Below are positions 57,010 to 64,000 of a stretch of 64,000 nucleotides of DNA, piece by piece. The position numbers and the translations under genes were made by a program. Each line of letters begins with the position of its first letter. Within the stretch, counting starts at the first letter, position 1. Origin of the DNA: Phyto melanocephala (Eukaryota > Arthropoda > Insecta > Diptera > Rhinophoridae). The notes below the pieces were generated by a model, which did not search any database, had not been told where the DNA came from, and worked only from the letters and a program-made list of their open reading frames with translations. The stretch is taken from NCBI GenBank assembly GCA_941918925.1, contig OW799236.1:17149474-17213473 (forward strand), written 5' to 3'.

Positions 57010-57560
57010 AAAAATTTATATATAAACAAAAAGTACCATAAGAAGAAGAAAAAGTACTTTTTTTGTCGTCCATAACATTTTCCGCCTTACTTCGGATTAT
57101 TAGACACTAATTTGAAATTTCTAGCTTCTCAAATGTAGAAAAAACTCAAGAAAGCTTAAAAGTATCTTTTTGTGTCACCCATATAATTTTTATGCTCATC
57201 TTAAATCAAAAGTCCATAACTTTAAAATTTTAGCTACTCAAACGTAGAAAGTTCAGAAGAAGTACCTCTTTGGTCGCTTAGAACATTTTTGGCCTAAACT
57301 TGAATCAGTAGTACATAACTAAAAATTCTACTCAACAGTCCCTAATTTCAAAATTTTAGCTTCATCATCATGGAAATTATAAAAAGTACTATTAAAATAT
57401 AAAAAAGGACCTTTTAGTTCGCCCTTATCATTTCCAATCTTAAATTGGATTAAAAATCCCTAGTTTAAGAATTCTTTATTCATAAACTTAGAAACATTAA
57501 AAAGTACCAAAGTAGAGAAAAAAGTATTTTTTGTGTTTTCCATTGCATGTAGAAATTTTC
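57010..57560. repeat. Degenerate tandem repeat, about 110-130-bp units
   Basis: About four or five diverged units each contain 'aaaaagtac(c/t)tttt', 'gtcgcccataacatttt' and 'aaaattttagctactcaaac'-like text. The array lies inside the foldback-like element. Confidence 0.7.
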
Positions 57561-58905
57561 AGTTTATAATGAATAAATATCTATTTAACAATATAATATT
57601 GTAAAAAACGTGATTTAATGTGAATACTTATATCTATTATTTTTTGCATAAAAGTAAATTTGTTCTAAAACGTACCAAACTGTTTTCCCCAATTTCCCCT
57701 TTCTAGCATGTTATGAATGTATTTCAAATTTTACTTGAAATAAATACTTTTTATGTCTAGAGAATATCTTGTTATAAATTTTATCTAAATTGGCCCTGTA
57801 AAGGAATTATAAATATTTTTCCATATTTTCTCTCAATAGTTAGATAATGTTGAAGAAGCCTTAAAAATACTGGATGTACAAAACAGGAGATTTGCCGAAC
57901 ATAGGAAAGAAGGTGGAAATTGATACAGTAACTCGAGATTCAATATAGATTGTAGGATGAAGTTATTGCAATATATTTATATACATACGTAGTATAATTT
58001 TTTGTATATATCCTGAAATTTTCATTACTTTCTTAAATCCTATCCTCCTTGCCTCTTGTTTTTTTTTTGCAATTTATAAATAGTACCTCAGTTGATCAAA
58101 TGCAATCAGCCATTTAAATACACCTTTTTGTAAATTATTTTAAAAATACTTCTGTGGCAATAAAGAAAAACTGCTAATGTCTGTTTTTATAATTTTTCAG
58201 AAAAGCACTTTTAAATTTTTTTTAGATTCTAATAAATCGATTGCATTTAAAACAAGATTATAAGGTTGTCCAAAATAGTTAAAAATTCGGAATTTTAATG
58301 GTGTTATTATTACAACTTTAGCTTATGTTGACATAAGCAGTTATTCCTTTATGCCACAGTTTTCAAAGCCGCTACTTGTAGGACCCTTACATGTTGCTGT
58401 GCAAATTAATCAAGATGAACAACTAATGAAATGTTAAAGGCTTTTGGTAAATTTCTAGAGTGACTTAGTGCTTTATTTATTTTAGTTATATAATCAGTCC
58501 TATCGTGTGGAGGGCGCACTAGGACTAATCAATGACACTTGTTTACACTGTAGCGTATGAGTTATATTATTTATGAAAAATATTTTTAATTTAAAAAAAC
58601 AAAATGGTAATGACGTGCAAAAAAGAATACAGGAAAAACAGATGTTGGTAAATTTCGTACTAACTCAATGATATGTATTTGATATAACATGAAACCAATT
58701 AGAACAAATAATTCTATATTTCAATTTTCAATACATTACTGAGTTAAATAGTTGATATTTACACACAACACCTGTAGTTCTGATCAAAAGAGTGCTGATG
58801 ATGAATCCGTAGCTGGTTTCGAAAATGCATTCCACTCAGCTAGTATCGGATGACTAATTTTTCCTTAATATTCTTGTCGTTATCACATTGAACTTATAGC
58901 CTAAA

Positions 58906-59073
58906 ATTTAAAAAAAAAAAATTTAAAATATATTACAAATTGAAAAAGTTCATAAAAATTAAAATACAAAAGCTTTTTCAGTTTAGTTATTATTCCTAAT
59001 TAGATTTAGTTTAATTATTTTAAACAAAAAATTTATGAAACTAAAACAAGTCTGAATGAAATGAAATGAAATA
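58906..59073. other. Short AT-rich spacer
   Basis: Nothing is recognised between the two transposon ends. Confidence 0.5.
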
Positions 59074-59796
59074 CACGCAAAGAAAAAATATGGTTTTGGT
59101 AACCATAATCGAAGAGCAACATACTATGATTGAATTGTATGATTATGTTTAAAATAATAATGGTTAGCAGTTATCATTATTATGTTTAATTTAAGCATTA
59201 TTAAATAATCATATATATGACTACAATTAAAATCGACAATCTTTGCTTTTTTACGGCAAATTATTGTCTTTTGCTGTAACATACACATATTTATTGTACT
59301 CACCAATTTAATTGCAATTTTTTACCAATATTTTTTTACATTTTCTCGTTTATTTTTAAATTTTCTTTTGAAAATTTTTCCTTTTTTTGACATCTCAAAC
59401 TTTTAAAATAATAAAAATTTATTCAGCAAGAAGAAGAACAATTGAAATCAAATTATTATTAAAAAAAAATCATAGCTTGATTATTTTGTAATCATAATGT
59501 TGTCTCACTTATTATTTAATGATTGTTTTTAATTTTTAATGATTTTGAATATAATGTTATTTTTGTCTCATTGATTTTTTTAAATCATACTATTTTTAAA
59601 TGATAACCATTTTGAAATTTTTACGAAAAGTAAACATTTAATGATACAATTCAAACAAATGCTTGATTATCGTGACAAAATATATGATGAAATGAAACAA
59701 AAATAACTATTACTTGTTTTCGACAACCAAATATTGTTTTAGAGAAAATAATATGACCGTCGTGATCATGTCGTAACCATGGTTTTTCTTTGCGTG
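59074..59796. mobile_element. 723-bp non-autonomous element with CACGCAAAGAAAAA ends
   Basis: The left end is CACGCAAAGAAAAAATATGG and the right end on the minus strand is CACGCAAAGAAAAACCATGG. It is flanked by TA on both sides. The interior is AT-rich with many short 'atgattat/ataatcat' words and no transposase. A TA target is compatible with the Tc1/mariner group but does not prove it. Confidence 0.8.
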
Positions 59797-61193
59797 TACA
59801 TTCTTCTGGTTCTAATTACTTTAAACTTCTTAAGTTTTTTCTCGTTTACTTTTTTTTTCATTTCCTTTTTCAGATTGTACTTAAAAAACTTTACAATAAA
59901 AAAAAAACTTTTATTTCTGTAGAAAAAGTAAATGAGAACAATTAAATGTAAAGAAATTCTAGGAAAAAAATTAACGAGAAAATGTATTGGACTTAATAAA
60001 CAACAAAATGTACAAAAACAATGTACAAGGAAGCACAAAAAAAGCAAGTAAAGCTCAATACTTAAAATAATTGTTTCAATAAAATTGACAAAAGAATAAA
60101 AAATAAATTGCGTTTGATCTCAAACCATATTAACGAGGTCAAATAACACAAATGGCGTTATAATTTATCTCCCCCAATATCTTAATTTAGAGTATCAATT
60201 TCCCTCTACTAAAACTATTATCATATCACTTTCAACAAATGGCCACAATTTTTTATTCTGCAACAAAAATATTTCAACGCAAATTAAGTTTACAAACAAT
60301 TGACAGAAATTGAAAAGGAAAATGTTTCAAAAACTTGTGAACAATTGGCTTTTACAAATACAAGGCCATTAATGTTATTACACTTACAGTCTTAATGCAT
60401 ATTTCCTTTTTTTTACATTTCATTTCAGTGAACTAAAAATACAAACTTAAACATAAAAAAAAGAGAAAAATAATCTAAATTACCATAAATGAATGATCAG
60501 TTTTGTTAAAATGCTAATGGTTCTGCTCTTTGTGTTCGAATAAATCAATAGTTAAATCTTTCTCCGGGAAAACTTAAGTTAACGTTACAATAACAATACG
60601 TAAGAAAAATAATGATAACAAGATACTTCTATAGAAAAATTATCGACAGCAAAGTGCTTTATATATTAACAGATAAGTCGATTTTTTTGTTACGCAGTTG
60701 ACGCTAACATTATAAAACTGAACCTAATAAGAAATATACCATTTGAAAGGAACTTTCTTGCAAATCTCAATCCCATTAGAATTCATTTAGTCCTTTAGGA
60801 GTTATAAGCAATTAAAGTGGCTACTAATACTTATTTAAAAATTAAAAAACGCAAAGTAGTGCATGTTGATATAAACTGCTTTAACAAAAATTAATGGGCT
60901 TTACATTAGCAAATAAATTCAAGTCAAAAGAAATAAATAGATAAAGAATTAAATTGTTAGAAAAAAGTTATATTTTCATTTACATTTATCTTTTTGATTT
61001 AAAACTAGACTACGATTGAAAAGGCGGACAGCAGAAAATACAAGTTTCTATAAAACATTATCGCAAACATATTTTCACGGACAAATTATAGATAATATGA
61101 TCAGTTCTAATATATAAAAACAAATTAAAGTGCTACATTTGATCACACCGAATCTGATACAATCCTTCATCATCATGTACATACAAGGTGGGC
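59797..61193. other. AT-rich stretch in the peptidase upstream intron
   Basis: No gene or transposon ends are recognised. The minus-strand ORF 59766-60047 is hydrophobic then lysine-rich translation of low-complexity DNA. Confidence 0.45.
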
Positions 61194-62014
61194 CAAAAGT
61201 CATCCGATGTGGTTTGCCACTCATTTTTTTCTAAATGAAAAACATCGATTCTGTTTTTTGATTATGTTTACTTGAACCTTTAGAATTTTATTGATCAATT
61301 CGAAAGGATGATATCAGCCAAATAGGCGCCATCACAATTGATTGCTATACGGACTCGTTTTATAGCATTTTTATCACCTCGGCGAGAAATTCGGGCGAAA
61401 GATTCTCGCACTCATGTCGAATGTTGTGCTTGAGAGCTTCTAGGACATTGGACTTCTTTACGTAAACACGGGACTTCAAAAAACCTAAGTAAATCGCCAA
61501 AACGAGAGATGAGGCGACCCGGGAACGCCGCCTTCAGAAAATCGGTTGTGGCTCGCGTAGTGTGTGCCATTGCTCCGTCCTGTTGGAACCACATGTCCTC
61601 CAGTCCTAACTCAGCTAACATGGCCCTATAGCACGCACCTTCTTCGAAAAAAAAAATGGCCCGATGACTCTTCCAGCGTAAACCGCGCACCATGCAGTCA
61701 CTTTGAGCGGGTGTAATGGCTTCTCGTGCATTACTCGTTGATTTTCGGTGCCCCAGGAGCGACAGTTTGTTTGTTCACGTACCCGCTGAGGTGGAAAGGA
61801 GCCTCATCGCTCACTATGATTTTGGTCGAAAAATCGTTCACTGCAGCCTCGAGACGATTATTCCGCATTCTTGGGGTGTGAATCGCTCCATGGCTTGTTT
61901 ACTTGTATTCTACATCTGTCTAGTTCACAAATGTTAAAATAGATTTGACATTTGTCGCCATTTGCAAAAACAAAGAGCATCTTCCAATAGGATGATTTCT
62001 TTTGGCCCACCTTG
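61194..62014 (-). mobile_element. Internally deleted mariner element (third family)
   Basis: It is flanked by TA, with ends CAAGGTGGGCCAAAAGTCAT and (minus strand) CAAGGTGGGCCAAAAGAAAT. The minus strand at 61412-61693 has the catalytic block MWFQQDGAMAHTTRATTDFL and upstream 'FFFEEGACYRAMLAELGLED'. After DFLKAAFPGRLISRFGD the frame is lost, and the C-terminal acidic block is missing. The element is 821 bp instead of about 1.3 kb, so it is non-functional. The plus-strand ORF 61716-61937 is antisense to the N-terminal remnant. Confidence 0.8.
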
Positions 62015-62029
62015 TAGGTGTTGTGATTA

Positions 62030-62710
62030 ATTGTAGCTTATCCAAGATTCAAGATTTAATGCTATACACTGTTTTGCTTTATTATTTCCACCTTTGCTTC
62101 TGAATTTATACACTATTAGTTGTATTCTACTAGTCGAGCATTTTTATTTAATTCCTACTTTGATGGGATTGAGAAAAACAACTCTATGCCATTTTGCTTA
62201 GGCCGCCATCTTGGATTTAAACTTTTTCAGAGTTTACTGTACTCTACTGATCAAGTCTTTTTATTATACATTATACAAATATTCGGGGGTTGAAGGGAAA
62301 AAAGCAGAAATTACTATATTTAACCCTTATATCCGCCTTTTTTTTCGGACGCCATCTTGGATTCTTACTTTTTCATAGTTTATTGTATTTTGCTGTTTAA
62401 GTCTTTTCATTTGACACCAATATTGACGGGCTTGAATTATTTAATTACTAAATTGGATTTGTATATAAATTTATTGTACGCCATTTTGTGGTTGGGATCA
62501 CCATGGATTTTTGAATTGTTTACAGTGTATTATATTCCACTAGGCAAAACCTTTTTTGTACCCATATCACATTTTTTTGTTACTCAGAAGCTGAAGAAAA
62601 ACGAGACTCCCCTAGATATAAGCTTTTAGGAAACATATACTTTATGGAATCGGAAATGAATACTGTAGAAATTACAAACGAAGTGACAAAGCATTATATA
62701 CCCTTGGCAA
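62030..62710 (+). repeat. Dispersed repeat copy with about 150-bp internal units
   Basis: Units begin with 'gccatcttggatt' (about 62210 and 62350) and run through 'tttactgtactctactgat' and 'caagtctttt'. A diverged unit follows at about 62490. The right end, 'atactttatgg' with 'acgaagtgacaaa' and 'tatataccc', matches the right end of the 36-kb element. The ORF 62357-62629 is not a gene. Confidence 0.6.
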
Positions 62711-62739
62711 CACAGGTAAAGGGTGTAATTAACGATCAA

Positions 62740-63195
62740 GTTTTTTTCTATTAAGAAGTTTTCTATAACTTGAATTTTAATTGTTTAAATTATTTTTCAA
62801 TAAAAAAATTATTCGTAACTTTTTTTTATAGAAAACTTTTTTGATAACTTGAATATTTAAAAAAAAAATTTCGATAACTGGGATAATTTTTGATAACTGG
62901 ATTTTTTTCTTGGGATAATTGAAATTTTCTATACAAAATTATCTATAGCTTGAATTTTCTAAAATCATTATCGATAACTTTATTTTTTTATAAATAAGTT
63001 ATCGATAACTTAATTTTACTATAAAATTATCGATAACGTGGTTTTTATAAAAAATCTATTGATAACTTGTTATATCTATAAAAATTAAAAAAAAAAATTT
63101 TTATTTAAAATAATATCGATAATTTGATTATTATATAAAAAAATTATCGGTAATTTAATTTTTCTGCAAAAAAAAACTTTGATAATTTTGATTTT
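62740..63195. repeat. Degenerate ATTATCGATAACTTG repeat
   Basis: At least ten variants of 'aattatcgataacttgattt' occur at about 25-45-base spacing. It is a decayed short-unit satellite with palindromic ATCGAT cores. Confidence 0.75.
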
Positions 63196-64000
63196 CTAAA
63201 GAAAACATTATTGAATTTTTGATAATATATTTTAACAGAAAATTTGATTGAAAATTTTCTGTAAAATGAAAAGTTCAAAAAAGACTCCTTTATTAAAAAA
63301 AAAAAAAAAAAATAATTAAAAATTTAAATAAAAAAATTAATTAAAGTTTTAAAATATATGTCTCATAATGGTATTTACTGTCGCATTCATTATCTATTTT
63401 ATCTCTTCGTCTTCTTCTTACCTCATCATTTTTTATTACCATTAATTAATATTAATCATACGTCTTGTGTTTAAGTTTTCTTCATTCTCCTCTAAATACC
63501 GCCGTTTCCAGTTTAATTTGTTTAACAAAATATTTTTTATGGCATTTTTTAATGTGTCAGTAAAGAGAAAAGAAATTTTTTAAATGTGCCAATTTTATTA
63601 CTAATAAAACAGCTGCTGCCATTTAAAATAAATAAAATTGAAAAAAGTGTAGTAGTAGTAAATAAAAAATGCCTTTACCATTAACCCAACGCCTTTTTTT
63701 TCTACACAACTCAAAACTAAATTTGCATATTTTATTATAAAATAAAATTACCAAGTTTTTGTGTGCGGTTGTATGGATAATGAAGATGGTTTTGTTTTCA
63801 TTTTTTTTTTTTGTAAAATTCTTGTTTGTTTTAGACGAGTTGTTAAGAAGTTTTGGAAATTTATTTTCTTGCAAGTGAGTAAATATAAAATCGTATATAA
63901 TGCATAGGTTGTGTGTATGCTATTGATCCTTCTTATAAACTTTTTTTGTTATTTGAGAAACTTTTGTTAAGTTTTTTTTTTTTACTTACTGTCTTACTGT
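63196..64000. other. AT-rich DNA at the window edge
   Basis: No gene is certain. A possible 5' exon of the peptidase is at 63422-63442, and a second donor-like GTAAGT on the minus strand (63984-63989) could end an exon that begins outside the window. The ORF 63623-63874 has no domain. Confidence 0.35.
63422..63442 (-). CDS. Tentative first coding exon of the peptidase gene
   Basis: On the minus strand ATG GTA ATA AAA AAT GAT GAG is followed by a GTAAGA donor, and an in-frame stop lies just upstream. The donor is phase 0, which fits the phase 0 acceptor at 54644. The joined start would read [20 protein letters not shown], reminiscent of the IKEL-before-QRNW layout in human DPP10. The exon is tiny and AT-rich, so chance cannot be excluded; other first exons may lie outside the window. 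Confidence 0.25.

Larger units (their letters stand above)
55895..58905. mobile_element. 3-kb foldback-like element with about 110-bp terminal inverted repeats
   Basis: Left arm about 55895-56010 and right arm about 58787-58905 are inverted copies. The left arm reads GGCTATAAGTTCAATGTGAT, then CTAGCTGAGTGGA(G/A)TGCATT and TTTCGAAACCAGCTAC; the right arm is its complement, about 85% alike. A mariner (56038-56943) is inserted just inside the left arm. About 57010-57560 is a degenerate tandem repeat. No transposase belonging to this element is visible, so it is non-autonomous or decayed. The same arm motif lies in the hairpin loop at 11160-11235, and the outer ends (aacttaagcc) are similar too. 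Confidence 0.65.

Noticed and set aside
63984..64000. Edge exon of the peptidase ending at a GTAAGT donor
   Set aside because: Only a few bases of the possible exon are inside the window, so neither frame nor identity can be judged.

Overview
This window is nuclear DNA from a higher fly (Diptera, Schizophora; a calyptrate such as a blowfly or house fly is my guess). Its best-recognised gene is Suppressor of Hairless, nearly identical to the Drosophila protein in the core domains. The rest is very AT-rich, with GT-AG introns from about 50 bases to several kilobases and many dipteran transposon remnants. No bacterial, CRISPR or operon-like features are present.

All four host genes I can support lie on the minus strand. 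(1) Su(H), 4224-12403, four coding exons and 699 codons: the CSL DNA-binding effector of Notch signalling. (2) A small F-box gene, 15884-16324. (3) A five-exon THAP zinc-finger gene, 17915-18896, 248 codons, rebuilt here by joining short exons; two adjacent exons look like a tandem duplication. (4) A long dipeptidyl-peptidase IV/DPP10-type gene (S9B serine peptidase, type II membrane protein). Twelve coding exons are traced from 54644 down to 40711, plus a second possible last exon at 33685-33741. Its N-terminus lies upstream in the 54.6-64 kb intron or beyond the window. The four genes show no functional link; their adjacency is ordinary gene order.

The spaces between and inside genes are filled with mobile DNA. 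I find mariner/Tc1 elements with matching terminal inverted repeats (26217-26772, 30599-32230, 36311-36929, 56038-56943, 61194-62014), a decayed transposase at about 53.35-54.09 kb, two Helitron-like elements (about 5243-5628 and 25087-25665), a tRNA-derived SINE candidate (about 32503-33050) and several MITEs with clear terminal repeats. There is also a foldback-like family: a 3 kb element at 55.9-58.9 kb and a hairpin copy in Su(H) intron 1. The clearest architecture is a three-level nest at 36074-39046: a MITE split by a repeat element that carries a 288-bp tandem array and a mariner. Several introns hold long stretches of degenerate short-word repeats.

The most useful results are the reconstructed exon structures (phases checked for every junction), the two alternative last exons of the peptidase gene, the exon duplication in the THAP gene, and the foldback-like family with its nested insertion. 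I found no convincing undescribed biochemical system; the new material is mainly gene models and transposon families.
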